This document shows, in pieces, positions 29,401 to 39,592 of a stretch of DNA of 64,000 nucleotides. The position numbers and the translations under genes were made by a program. Every line of letters starts with the position of its first letter. The stretch's first letter is position 1. Origin of the DNA: Albula goreensis (lineage: Eukaryota > Chordata > Actinopteri > Albuliformes > Albulidae); NCBI GenBank assembly GCA_022829145.1, contig CM040745.1, positions 24,148,906 through 24,212,905 of the forward strand, given 5' to 3'. The notes beneath the pieces are model-generated. The model saw only the letters and a list, made by a program, of their open reading frames with translations. It searched no databases and was not told the origin of the DNA.

Positions 29401-32400
29401 ATTAAAAAATATATAACTACATCTCAACAATTTCTCTATGAGAAAGGAAGGATTCTGAATTTGCATTTATTTGAAATAAAGTTTGAAATAGTTTTGATTA
29501 AAGCATCTTCTTAAAACATAAACATGGAACAACAAACAATGGAGGAAGTCTATGGGCATCAGATCATATTTTTAAATGGTGAGAAACCCTGACCTCTGGT
29601 GGTCAAAACAACAGACTTTATATTTTTACTGAAATTACGTCGTCCAGATAGATTCCTGACAAAAAACATTCATAAAAATATGCTCCCATCTTTCACAGAG
29701 AGATCTACAGTTGTTTTGTGTTTCATTAGAAATCATACTGAAATTACTTATTTATATTTATTTTATTATGTAATGAATTTGTTATTATTACATATCCATA
29801 ATAGTGACCCAATTCATTTATTACAAATGTATCTGTGTGCTATAAAATAAAACCTGGAAAATTAAGTGTTATTGGGTAGCTCTAGGCATAGAAATGGACA
29901 CTCCCACCAAGCCAGTTTTTATGTAATTAAGTTCTCCTTTCTGTAACATGAGAAGACAAGAAAACAATAAAATGACAAGAACAGGCCATGAAGTCCATCC
30001 TGATAATGTAAAGTAGTTTCCCTCACATGATGCTCACCGCAAGCTACAGCTACATGAATGCAGAGGGGATGATGCTGCCTCTCAGTTAGCAGTGGTGAAC
30101 TTCAGGAGGCATTAAGATAAACATTATTCTTTAGAGTATGAAACTAGCTACACTCTTGGGATCTGGCCACATGTGGCTTTTTTCTTTCAATGAATCTCTT
30201 TCGAAAAGTAATATTCCACTCCAGGAGCGAGAGCTGGGTGTATCTAATTTGGAGACACATGCATCACTAAACAGAGGTAAGCAGTAGTGACACAAACAGA
30301 CATGGGCTCCTTATACAAAGATAGTGATTGCATGACTCAAAATAATTCAACCCTTCATAATAATTTAATTTCTGACCCCTGAACTATGCTAGCAATACAA
30401 ATGGGGATGAGTAGAGACAGCAACAGGCTTCTTAGTGTATTACCATGTTTTTAAAAACCAGTTTACCTCTAGGTTAGAATCTTTATGCGAGTCAAATCAT
30501 GTTTTGCCATTGTTAGGGCTTGGCCACACCACAGATACTGATAAAATGTTCCAGTTTGTATCCAGAGTGGGTGTATAATGCTATTTGAAATAAGGTAGAA
30601 TTTCCTTTTTCATTTTGGGACCAATGGCAAGAGAAAGCCCTTTACTATTTCAAGTGGTAGCTCAGAAATATTGTGTATATTATGATTCATTAATGAGAGT
30701 TCAGCCACTTTCAACTTTTGGCATGCAAAAAGTAGTGGAGAGGCCTCTGCTCTCTCCATCAGATGGCAACATAGTATGAGCTCCATAGAAGATGCATTCG
30801 CTCAATGTGTTTTTGACAGTGCCTTTGATTAGGCACAGTCACAAGCTTTATTCTGAAAAATAATTGCGCTTTTAGGTGAATTTCGGAAAACTATTAAACA
30901 TCTGAATCTCTACAGCACATGATTATTCATATTAAAACAAAGTTAAGTCATATTATGTCAAACCATTTGGGATTTATAGGCTTTATCAGAAGAAGCTATG
31001 CCCACTGTTAATTAGGGGTACTATGGGTTTTTCCACAGCAACGTTTTGTATGATAAATTCAAAGGGGTGATTTCTAAAAACAAATTATGACTGCTGCATA
31101 TTCAAAAGTCAGGCAGCCTCTGATATATCTTTTTTGAAGTTTTTTGAAGATGTTTAAAATGTCAAAAACTGTTAATTTGATGATTAGTGTTCCACAAAGG
31201 TATGAGAAAAGACTACAATCTCCTGAAATTTGTAAAGAGAGAGCAACTGGTTATAAAATGGTCAGGAATTCCTACAGGCCCTACTTGTGTAGAAGAACAT
31301 ATTTCATGTTGACATGGTCCAATTTTCCCTAACTTGCTGCCACAGATTAACCCAGATATCTGATTGTGAATATAGCTTACTAAAGACTTCTTAGTTGGAA
31401 CAATCTACTAAATTGTACACTTCAGACACAGAATACTGTTAGACACTGCACACCCAAGTCCAGAAAGCTGCAAAACAGCTCTGACCATATGCTCTATCTG
31501 CAACCCTGCAGCTGTTTTCAGCACATGGCACAGCTCTTCCCACTCCATGATGGCCAACAAACTTGAGAAAAGTCTTATTTTTCCATTACATTCCACATAA
31601 TTTGTATTCAGAATAACAAGCACCATTGTTGCAAAGGATTTGGCCACCCCCTCATTCCCCCAAATCATATTCTAATTATATGGTGCTGTCCTAATTTCAT
31701 CTGATCAAGGTGCTTGTACCAACAAATCACAATGTAAAAGCACATAACAGAGAATATCAATGAACAATATTGATTATGTTGCAACAGGTGGCCATAAATC
31801 TATATGTTCAAATCACAGACAAATGACTAGAAGGTGTTGTCTATATTTACAAACCTCTGGGTTTTAGCTGCTCTGTGTGGGTTAAATCTGAAGTCCAAAA
31901 TATACAGCGTACATTTTATATGTATCTTATTGAATACAATGAACACTTCCCATTTTTCAAATAGGTGTTTGTATTACTAATCAAAAATATTTTATATTTA
32001 TTTCCTGATAGAAAAAATGCAACCTATCCACTCAATTCCAAAAAGGAAGAAGCCTTCTGATTAGAGTGTCGGCTATGAAAATAGCGAGAGCTAATACAGA
32101 ATGACCTTAACTGTGGGTGTCCTTTGCCACCACTGTGAATAATATCTTTGCCAAGGGAGTCTCTTGCTTACTGGTGTGTGAATGTTAATGAATAGTACCT
32201 TCACATTAGATGTCTCTTACTTACTGGTATGAGAATGCTGGTAAATAGTTTACCTTCAAATTCAATTGCTTACTTGTGTGTTAATGCTGGTAAGTAGTAC
32301 TTTCACCTTCAAACTCTCTTATTTGCTTTTGCATGAATGTTGGTGAACAGTACCTTTACCCTTGAAGTCATTTGCTTACTGTATTGTATACGCTGGTGAA

Positions 32401-35400
32401 TAGTACAGTCATTGTGGGAGTCATTTTCTTACCCATGGGGCTGGCTTTTGAATGTTGATGAACAGAACTCTCACCTCCCAGAGTGACTTGAACTCCCTCT
32501 GCTCGATACGCAGCAGCTCACTGAACTCCCGAGTGATAATGGTGGCGTGCCTGGGCGTGTTGTCCAGGATGGATTCCCCAAAAGCTGTTCCCATCCCCAG
32601 GGTGCAGATCGTAACAGCATCCTTTGGAGGTACACAAAATACGGCACACATCCAAATTCAAAGTACTGAGAAAGACAGCTTTTAATTTAAATCTGTTTAC
32701 TCACAAAACAAACATTAATTGTCAAACTTATCGTAAGTGGGGAACTCATTCAGATGGTTTACTATGCTATACCAAGATCTCGCAACCCACAGTTGGCACA
32801 CCACTGTTCTACCCAAGAGGGTGGTTACTCTGTATGTAAAGGTAGGCACTCCTTACCTTGAGCCCAGCTTTATAGATGAGAAGCTGCAGCCCTGTAGGAC
32901 ATTGGCTGCATCCACAATCATTTTTGACAGATAGTTTTAAAATTTTTGGCTTTCATGCTAGCTACAACACTTTCATCGAAGTGAGTCTTTATTCAATTGG
33001 AATGAAGGTATAAATAACATTATAACGAACAAACAAAAAACTTAAGAGACCAAAAAAATATATGTGTGCTTTAATTCACAGCAATGGCAGAATCCTATGC
33101 AGACAATGTCCAGGCTCAAGGATCAAACAGACTAGACTGTGAGTGCCCAAAGAAATACAACCTGCTTATGCATTACTCATAAATATTAATGTTACTGACT
33201 AGAAGATGTTCCTTCAAATATTCCAACTTTTGAAAGCTTGTAATTTAATTTTTTGGTCTAAAATTACACTAAAATTGTCTAAACAGTATGTCTCTCTCCT
33301 CGATAGCTTTTACCTGATGGTTGGCTGTCTCTGACACTTTAACATCAAGCGAGCCAGAGAGTACAGCATACCAGCTTGTGCCAATGTCCCCCTGCCGGTA
33401 CACTGGAAAAAAAATTGACATCTTTTTATCAGATGTTGAGACGTTGGGTATATTGCACATTACTACACATTATTACTGCAGTAACTCACTGTTTGGTTGT
33501 TCAAATACATTACTTTTTAATAGGGTTAACTAAATACCATGACTTACAGGTAATCCCTTTGTCCAGACGTTCATAGAATCCACAGAGACAGATCTGCTGA
33601 AGGAGGTTGGGGTGGAACTTCTCAAAGGCCTTCACATTTTTGAGACGAGCCAAAATAATATCAACGTCTTCCCCAGAGCGTTCTGTAGGCCTGCAAGAGA
33701 ATGCAACCAGTCAGTTAGCCACACACAGTTTACACAACCTCCGACATATTCACAGTCATTTCCCATGCGAACAGGTTCTGTCTGATTTCCTTTCACTGTC
33801 CTGTTGGCTGGAGATGGCAATTAAAAACCAATCCCCCTGCCAAGAGGACATAGATATAAGGGAGAGGATATGTAATAAATTCCTTTACAACAAAAAGGCT
33901 ACAAACCTATCAAAAATCATTAATTTATTCAAATCTCCAATATCCAGAAATGAAAACATAAAGATTGCAAATTAAAACCAGGCTCTACCATGGTATTCTT
34001 GATTTACTTCATGGATCAAACAACACAAAATAAACAGGACAGAATTTTGACAACAAACTTCCAAACAGACAATATCACATGGCAGTCCACAGATATGGTA
34101 CCCTTATTCTTTCCATATTACTATATATGAAAGTCAGTACATTATAAATATTTGAGAGAGCAGCAATAGTATTTTCTTTCCTGGCCTGATAATATTTGCT
34201 ATGTCTAATTCCAGACTATAGTTGCCATTAAATATTAATGCACAAGAAACGTATGGTGGTAAGAAAATAAAACGTGCCAACAAACAAACACATATAATCA
34301 TCAGAAACCAAAATTTAGATGTTATTGGATTAAACAGTAACTGCAAGAAAGAGTTAAATGCCTATCCAGACAATGGGTAATGGCAGATTCAGAGTTGCAT
34401 TAAAGACTAAAGTTGTAAAAGCAAATATTAATCAACCAGCCAAGGTTAATACTAGGAATGCAATTATACCTCAGCTGGCAAAGCTTATCTCACTGCAGGT
34501 ACAAGCAAACACAGGAAGTGTGTGCCCACTGGTGGGAAGGCAAAATTAATATTTTTTCTTGGTTGCTGTCCTTTGAGCAAAACTATAAAATATATCTATA
34601 CACACTTTACTATCTATAAAGTAATAATTCATTGAATGCGCAGAGAAACAGGCAGCAGATGGTGATAAAGCTTAAATAAATATATCACCTAATTTGCTGT
34701 ATTACTTACATGTAGTATTTCAAAATATTATTACAATGAAAACAAATTTAAAATATTAAGTATCAAACAATAAATAAATACAGCCGAGTCAGCTTATATT
34801 ACGCCAGAATGGCAACAGAGCTTTTGTAATGATATCCACAATAAACATTTGTTATGAGCTAAATGTATACCAATCTAAAGTCAATTATCTGTTTAATGAC
34901 ACTGTGCAGTCCAAAGTGGGTCCAAAAAAGGCACTTGAAGCAGAATCTATTTTTATCTAAATGAATATAAATTAGTGGAGTGACTCATTGTCCAGTCCAG
35001 AGTGAATGTCTGAGGTTCACTGCATCTGCCTGCAGGTGATCACATGGCACCAGCTCAGCCCAGTTGACATTCCCTGCTTTTCTTTGGCAGGCTTAAGGGA
35101 CAGAAAGGAGACACATCTGCCATGAGCCATCATGAAGCACTGAGTGGCTAATGCACTTTGGACTTGCCCATTCACAAAGACTTGAATGGCCTGTCTGTAC
35201 ACAAATGTGCAGGGAACATGGAGGGGGTGTCCAGAACAGTAATGACAGACCCACTTTTTCCTAGGGCATTGGAGTGCCTCTCCAGCAGTTTCTCTGTCAC
35301 ATCCAGAAAACTGGGTACAGCTAATGTTGCCTGTGTCCAGGCTGTGTCAGGAGTAATCTTTATGACATGGCACACTTAACAAAGAAAATATGGGAAAAAT

Positions 35401-38400
35401 ATGGTCAGGGAGAACAAGAACAAAATGACTGCATCCTCCTGCCTCCCACTTTGATGTTTTGAGCCCTACAAAATAATTGTTTCCTTATCTAATACATATG
35501 AACATGATCAAATAAATGATGGCCCCCTCTGACTGCATAAGCTGTATTTGTATATTAAAATCCATTGTATATGTCTTGCAGTGGTAAGATGGTGATGGGT
35601 ATGCAGATTTGTATTCTAATGAGGATAGAAATGATGTGGAAAAACTCAGTTACATTACTGACCACATTTTACTTTACAGCAGATGTGTTGTAAGTACTAG
35701 AACTTGTGTTGAGTTACTGATGTGAGCCTCATGTGAAGCAGTTTTAAAATGTCTTCACCTCAAGCCTTCAGCAAGTTCAAAAGAGTTAAGAATAAAGTGA
35801 TCTTGGAGTTCAGCACAGTTAATTTTGTTCCCACAGAAATTAGCATGAGGTGTTTAGTTATGGCTTTCAGGAGACCTTTCTGAATTGTTCAGTGGGACCT
35901 GGTGTGTCTGTAATGCTGTCTCACTCATGGTGGTCCTTTCTCATGTTAATGTGACTCATTGACTCATTTACTATGGCAATAAAGGGTTAAAGCTGATCTT
36001 CTTGTATTTATAGTGTCACAGACCATTCATTCTAATGTATAGTCCATCAAAAGTGTAGCCACACATGTATTTAAGGAGCAGGAAGGGCATTTCAGTTGCT
36101 GAAGAGGTTATTTTCTTTGGTGTGGGCCAATATATGTAGCCACCCTTGGCATTACAGTACACACCCACTTTAATTGCGTTTTGTACTATCTGCAAGACTC
36201 TGGAAGTGCTTAGCCCTGAATGAAAGCCAAAAAGGAATCCCTACTGCATGCTGGGGGTGGGGCGGAGGGCAGGGCTAAAAATCAAAGAGACAGGGGTTAG
36301 CTAAAAGAATAAGTGCTGTCACAGAATAAGTGGCCATATATCCATAGACTGAAGAGCATTCCTATTCTCTCCCTGGTGTGCTACCAGATGGCTGTATCCT
36401 TAAATATCTTAAAGTGCAAAAATGTATTGGTTATTGGCTATTCTGTCCATGCTGGTGCCAAACTACATTAGGACACATAGCATCACCCAAGAGGGGAAGG
36501 GGGAGAGTTATAGGTGGCAGAATATTCCCCACCTCATTCAGAGTGGAGCTCCACTGGTCAATCCGGCATCTGTGGTCAGCCTGCACCAGCTGCACATTCC
36601 TCTGGCTGTGTAATGGCACTGAACTGAAATGGTGCTGTATTGAACATCTGGTTGCATACTGCTGTCACTATCACTGCTGGGAATTGTTCACAGTGTGACA
36701 CTGCTTCTTAAATAACTTCCTTGCTGCTTCTAATTACTGCACCAGCATGCACATAAAACAGGCACAAAAAACTAAAAAATGTTGAAAAAAGTTGCAAACC
36801 CTTTCAAAGTAGTAATGTCCATTTCAAACTCAAACAAAAATCTGAACACACACCTGGAGAGTATTCAATTCACTTGACAATTAGTACTATTTTTGAGTAG
36901 ATTCTAGGCTCTCAAGTAACTAACTGACAACCTTTATTTGGACCAAAATTTCCTTAATGAAGACTAATGAAAATGGCTACAGCTTTATGGATATTGTTAA
37001 CCATGCAAGTGAAGCTTGGTTCACTGATGCTTAAGACTACAAATGAACTTACTAATTGTCAATAATTCTCCCCATTAAAAATAGAAATAGGATGAACTAG
37101 TTATGGATGTCGTCCATTCATGCTTGGATTTTGGCCCAGGACTTTAGAGCCTGGAATCTGTAACTATAAAGCTTTGGAGAGCTGACATTGTCAAGTCAAA
37201 TGAATGCCCATGGTAATAAAACCTTAAACCTGTGTGACCACATGGTTGTTTTGGTAAGAAAGATATGATTGAGAGTTCAGAGCAAAGGACACTGCATTTT
37301 ATTATCAATGTATCGAGATGTGCGATCCATGTTCAACAACAAATATGCATGTTAAAAATGAACTGAAAAATAGAAAATAAAGGGTTGAATTATAATTTCC
37401 AGTTTTGCCTGATTGCTTTGGTAAAAAAAGAAATCTACACACATTGTGGCAATGAGACCACTGTGAACAAGAAATACTATTTTAGCATCATAAATCTATG
37501 ATCTACAATTTCAGCTACGATTTAGCTCTGTGGTTGTAATTTAGTAGTTAAAAGGTCAAGGGCCTATTTTGCATGCTGGTTGATAGTCATGAAGACAGTA
37601 CCTCCGATTTATGAAGACTACCAAACTCTCATATTCCCTGAGATTTCCTGGCAGCACTGCAAACATAGTTGAACTGCAAACATTACTATTGTACAAAGTG
37701 CACAGATAATTCAGACTGAATTAGAAGGTGTGTGCCATATCAGCTGAGTGCATTTTTTTTTAAAAAAGGCATAAAGTGGAAACCAAATTACAGATTCCCA
37801 ACATCTGTTTTGTGAAAGAAGAAGACCATATACCATAAACATGATTAACTATATGAGGATACACTGCTTCTCTTATCCTAATTCCGAGTACCAGACTGAA
37901 AAAAGCCAACCACAGAATACATGTCTATGCTTAATCCATTACAACATACCCAGAAATGAGACTTTAATATCCCAATGGAAAATACATAATACAGACAAAC
38001 AGTTGATTGTACTGGACAATCAACCTGAGTTTTTTTTTTTTTTTTTGTGTGCATGATTTAGCAGTTTGAACTTTACAATACTTTGACTCCTTACACATCC
38101 ACTCATCTATGATGAACATAATTTTAGAGAAGAGTCATATTAAATACATGTAGTGCCAAAAAGGTATATATAGGCTACATTTATAACTGAACCTCAAGGA
38201 GGACTGGATTTCAGAGCAAAACACAATCTTACAGTTTCCAGTCCAATCATACCCGACAAGCCTGAAATGTGGAAAATCCATGTTATGGAATCAGCTTAAC
38301 ATGTGTAAGCTTATTTACAGATAAAAGCGTCAAAAATAAATTGAATACATTGGATGTATGTACATCCATAGTCATGTCTCCTTACATTTCATATCTAGAC

Positions 38401-39592
38401 ATTTGTACTGGAGCAGTGGTCGTATTACACAGTAATTCATTAAGTAGCCTTTTGAAATACATCGGGACCTTGAGGCATCTGAAGCTTGATTTTTGTACTC
38501 AGTGATGTTTCAGCGTTTATATAGTTGAACAAATCTGCATCAGTCCAGAGGATTGGGGTACTACCCCTAATTAACAGAGCACGTTGGTTTTACGGGAAAA
38601 GGAGATACATTAAAGCATTACTTGAAACGATGACAAAGCAATGTTTATCCTTTCATTGCTTGACATTCATCCAAAATAAATACCATTTTCATGGGCTTAC
38701 GTTAAAAAACAGGTTAATAGCATACATGAAAAATGTTTCCATATTTGTTGACTGTTCTTATGATAACTGGTTACATTCATTCTCAAAAGCTATTGTTTTA
38801 ATTGTGTGCATGACGGAGTAATAGAATCCAAATAACAGGGCGCATCTGTCATTACATATGTGCGACAGCATGGTAAAATATTAGGTGGGTGAAAAATACT
38901 GCATCTACTATACAATTTTATTGGTCTGATATGTACACACATATTATTTTAGAATGAAGAAGAGCGGCAGTCTGATTCATGAGTCTGCAGCAAAAACACC
39001 GCTGCAGCCCTGCCTCCCCCCTCCAGGTGACATTTGCTTTATCCATTGAAAATCACAATGACAGGTTTTTGATGCAGTATTTGCTCATGAGCTCTACGAC
39101 AATGGTGATATATGTCAAAAAGCTGGACATTCAGTAAAATTGTCTTATCATTAAAATGCCCGTAAACGATTAGATAGGCTAAGCCTGGCTGAGCCTCAAT
39201 GTGAATCAAAACACGGTAATGCTAATACTGCACAATGTTAATAATGCGAGGTATGTGCAGAAATGCAAGTAAAGCAAACACCATATTAACTCTAATTAGT
39301 AATACGTGAGTATGAGGATAAAGGAAAGGAGAGAAAATTGTCAATATTCACGTGCAGACGTAAAGCAACCCCGTACACAATGGTGTCAAGAATCGAGAGA
39401 GCGCTTGTTGATAATAAATGGTTTATTCTGTATCTGCCTATAGCCAGTAATCCAGCGTCAAAAATAAGCACAGAAACTATGCAATAACGCTAAAATATCA
39501 TCTTCTTACCGTTTATCAAGGCAAATAACCCATTCTGCAGACGCAGACGAATGGGTAGAAGTGTGCGCTGCTACCATCATTGAGGAAATCAT
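2826..39592 (-). CDS. rapgef4: rapgef4 (Epac2) whole coding region, 30 exons
   Basis: cAMP-activated guanine nucleotide exchange factor for Rap1/Rap2. I joined 30 exons by homology and splice phase; all junctions agree in phase except a one-base deficit in exon 27. The conceptual product is about 1008 residues, close to the roughly 1011 of human Epac2A. Domain order is CNB-A (about 40-149), DEP (about 212-291), CNB-B (about 340-456), REM (about 478-630), RA (about 667-748) and CDC25-homology GEF (about 770-1000). Two cyclic-nucleotide domains separate it from RAPGEF3 (Epac1), which has one. The N-terminus [11 protein letters not shown] and C-terminus HRLEPRRA are typical of Epac2. The start is taken at 39577 by homology; in-frame ATGs also lie at 39580 and 39592, the latter adding five residues. 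The stop is at 2826-2828. Exon 27 makes the frame uncertain as assembled. Confidence 0.95.
3092..3153. repeat. TG/CA microsatellite in rapgef4 intron 29
   Basis: Interrupted TG dinucleotide run of about 60 bases, with TGTGCG and TGTATG interruptions. Confidence 0.85.
5780..6553 (-). CDS. rapgef4: rapgef4 exons 20-22, Ras-association (RA) domain
   Basis: Exon 20 (6475-6553), exon 21 (6136-6282) and exon 22 (5780-5877) cover residues about 641-748. Exon 20 encodes [20 protein letters not shown]. Exons 21-22 hold the ubiquitin-like RA fold: [54 protein letters not shown]. In mammalian Epac2 this domain binds Ras-GTP and helps recruitment to the plasma membrane. The exon 21 donor lies inside an 80-bp-spaced duplication that offers extra GGTGAGAG donors in an open frame. 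Confidence 0.94.
6033..6140. repeat. 80-bp-offset duplication across the rapgef4 exon 21 donor
   Basis: A 28-base segment (starting CAGATTAAAG and ending CTCACCTCCA) occurs at 6033-6060 and again, identical, at 6113-6140. Weaker similarity extends into both flanks, and a related CTCACCT core lies between them near 6091-6099. The right copy contains the exon 21 splice donor, so the left copies look like duplicated donor sequence. Confidence 0.85.
7041..7735. mobile_element. Possible degenerate hAT-like non-autonomous element
   Basis: The left end reads TAGGAATGCACAGGGAATC. The right end, on the reverse strand, reads TTTAGGGATGTTCTGAATC. The pair resembles imperfect terminal inverted repeats of the hAT TAGRGATGC type. 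No coding capacity and no clear 8-bp target duplication were seen. It lies in rapgef4 intron 19. Confidence 0.25.
7947..10760 (-). CDS. rapgef4: rapgef4 exons 14-19, hinge and REM domain
   Basis: Exons are 14 (10645-10760), 15 (9437-9522), 16 (8985-9063), 17 (8595-8745), 18 (8147-8235) and 19 (7947-7977), covering residues about 457-640. Exon 14 carries the Epac lid segment VLVLE (472-476), then a divergent serine/threonine-rich linker. The REM domain begins at [18 protein letters not shown] and continues through [22 protein letters not shown] stabilises the catalytic helical hairpin of CDC25-type GEFs. The exon 14 donor (GTACTG) and exon 15 donor (GTATTG) are weak but are forced by phase. 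The intron between exons 16 and 17 lacks GT-AG ends and fits a U12 AT-AC intron. Confidence 0.92.
8491..8580. repeat. Degenerate TG-rich tract in rapgef4 intron 17
   Basis: Interrupted TG/TGTA-rich sequence just downstream (in gene direction) of the exon 17 donor. Confidence 0.6.
8746..8984 (-). other. rapgef4: Putative U12-type AT-AC intron (rapgef4 intron 16)
   Basis: Read on the minus strand, exon 16 ends GCTCA and the intron begins ATATCCTTTT, matching the U12 AT-AC donor consensus. The intron ends TCCCTAACTGCACTGCAC, with a branch-site-like TCCCTAAC about 10 bases before the terminal AC. Joining at these points gives L-Q-A-H-Y-N-A-Q, aligning with human A-H-Y-H-A-Q and keeping phase 2. 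The exon 16 side has no GT before an in-frame stop. The intron is 239 bp and contains the CT/GA microsatellite. Confidence 0.85.
8853..8912. repeat. CT/GA microsatellite in rapgef4 intron 16
   Basis: Near-pure CT repeat, at least 20 units at its right end. It lies inside the short AT-AC intron, between the ATATCCTTT donor and the branch-like site. Confidence 0.9.
10275..10390 (+). mobile_element. Possible tRNA-derived SINE remnant
   Basis: AGTGGTTGAGAGCAGA resembles a tRNA-type A box. About 35 bases later, GGTCCTAGGTTAATGAC resembles a decayed B box. This matches the layout of fish tRNA SINE heads, but the match is weak. Confidence 0.3.
10488..10643. repeat. Degenerate tandem repeat beside the rapgef4 exon 14 donor
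   Basis: The core CAGAGGGAGACAGAG recurs at about 10488, 10525, 10576 and 10622, with 37-51 base spacing. The last unit abuts the exon 14 donor at 10644. Confidence 0.65.
11840..12729 (-). CDS. rapgef4: rapgef4 exons 10-13, second cyclic-nucleotide-binding domain (CNB-B)
   Basis: Exon 10 (12645-12729), exon 11 (12494-12554), exon 12 (12266-12342) and exon 13 (11840-11986) cover residues about 333-456. This is the high-affinity regulatory cAMP site that relieves autoinhibition. The cassette reads [15 protein letters not shown], with Lys421 where PKA-type domains carry Glu (an Epac hallmark) and the cAMP-phosphate-contacting Arg430. The exon 11 donor must be the inner GTAAGT (after GGAACAGTGT) to keep the V-L-F-N-Q frame. 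The tract before the exon 13 acceptor is partly made of CTGT tetranucleotide repeats. Confidence 0.95.
11990..12020. repeat. GACA tetranucleotide repeat at the rapgef4 exon 13 acceptor
   Basis: About seven GACA units. On the minus strand these read CTGT and form much of the pyrimidine tract before the exon 13 acceptor (CTCACAG). Confidence 0.85.
13319..14433 (-). CDS. rapgef4: rapgef4 exons 7-9, DEP domain
   Basis: Exon 7 (14327-14433), exon 8 (13912-14033) and exon 9 (13319-13502) cover residues about 196-332. The DEP domain is visible from [18 protein letters not shown] through [14 protein letters not shown] and [16 protein letters not shown] to [15 protein letters not shown] anchors Epac to membranes. 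An acidic stretch ([13 protein letters not shown]) follows and leads into the CNB-B N-terminal helices ([13 protein letters not shown]). Residue matches to human Epac2 are near complete across the DEP core. Confidence 0.95.
14470..14552. repeat. CA/TG-rich microsatellite in rapgef4 intron 6
   Basis: Compound CA repeat with CGCACA, CTCACG and related variants, ending in a pure CA run. It lies just upstream of the exon 7 acceptor. Confidence 0.85.
15879..17241 (-). CDS. rapgef4: rapgef4 exons 5-6, linker between CNB-A and DEP
   Basis: Exon 5 (17169-17241) encodes [20 protein letters not shown] and following residues. Exon 6 (15879-15943) encodes [19 protein letters not shown]. Together they form residues about 150-195. 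Exon 5 matches human Epac2 closely. Exon 6 diverges after PDKEN and is a few residues shorter than the human linker, as expected for a flexible connector. Exon 5 starts in phase 0 after a TAG acceptor. Confidence 0.9.
17446..17488. repeat. CT/GA microsatellite in rapgef4 intron 4
   Basis: CT dinucleotide run of about 20 units with one CTAT interruption, about 200 bases upstream (in gene direction) of exon 5. Confidence 0.9.
26529..26621 (-). CDS. rapgef4: Candidate alternative first coding exon of rapgef4 (Epac2B-like)
   Basis: Inside intron 4, on the rapgef4 strand, an ATG at 26621 with a good start context (G at -3, G at +4) opens 31 codons: [20 protein letters not shown], then [11 protein letters not shown]. 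The frame ends exactly at a consensus GTGAGT donor, in the phase (0) that exon 5 needs. The surrounding 26530-26900 is GC-richer than the rest of the intron. Mammalian Epac2B is known to start from an alternative promoter upstream of exon 5 and to lack CNB-A. Assignment rests on position, phase and splice site; I did not recognise the peptide itself. A chance ORF remains possible. Confidence 0.45.
32158..32475. repeat. Six-unit minisatellite at the rapgef4 exon 4 donor
   Basis: A degenerate unit of about 53 bases, typified by GCTTACTGGTGTGTGAATG and TGGTGAATAGTACCTTCAC, recurs with its AATG core at 32181, 32234, 32283, 32336, 32389 and 32451. The last unit (TTGATGAACAGAACTCTCAC) contains the exon 4 donor read on the minus strand, so the array looks like expanded copies of the first bases of intron 4. 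Confidence 0.8.
32475..33690 (-). CDS. rapgef4: rapgef4 exons 2-4, first cyclic-nucleotide-binding domain (CNB-A)
   Basis: Exon 2 (33548-33690), exon 3 (33314-33402) and exon 4 (32475-32621) encode residues about 23-149. Visible blocks are [39 protein letters not shown] and the phosphate-binding cassette with FGES (114-117) and PRHA (123-126). CNB-A is the low-affinity cAMP site found in Epac2A and absent from Epac1. It is known to help place the protein at the plasma membrane or near secretory granules. Exon 4 ends exactly on a codon (TGG GAG then GTGAGA), so downstream exons can be joined in frame to an alternative first exon. A six-unit minisatellite starts at the exon 4 donor. Confidence 0.95.
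33691..39509 (-). other. rapgef4 intron 1, about 5.8 kb
   Basis: No recognisable exon. It contains a poly-T run at 38030-38046 and mostly AT-rich unique sequence. Minus-strand open stretches at 35017-35375 were examined and not identified. Confidence 0.6.
39510..39592 (-). CDS. rapgef4: rapgef4 coding exon 1, start of Epac2A
   Basis: Encodes the Epac2A N-terminus, reading [11 protein letters not shown] then [10 protein letters not shown], and ends in phase 2 at a GTAAG donor. Three in-frame ATGs are present (39592, 39580, 39577). The innermost gives the conserved MVAAH start; the outermost gives [10 protein letters not shown]. An in-frame stop lies at 39623-39625. Upstream sequence has no clear TATA box. 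Intron 1 follows, to 33691. Confidence 0.88.

Larger units (their letters stand above)
17244..32474 (-). other. rapgef4 intron 4, about 15 kb
   Basis: The longest intron. It holds a CT microsatellite at 17446-17488, the candidate Epac2B-like first exon at 26529-26621, a GC-richer patch at 22270-22450 and AT-rich sequence otherwise. No other coding exon was recognised on either strand. Open frames up to about 120 codons (for example minus 18036-18404) have no familiar domain. Confidence 0.6.

Noticed and set aside
35017-35375. Overlapping minus-strand open stretches, one with [17 protein letters not shown], loosely reminiscent of a GTPase
   Set aside because: The frame is broken, no complete P-loop motif is present and no flanking exon fits. 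It could be a decayed insert, but I cannot assign a family.
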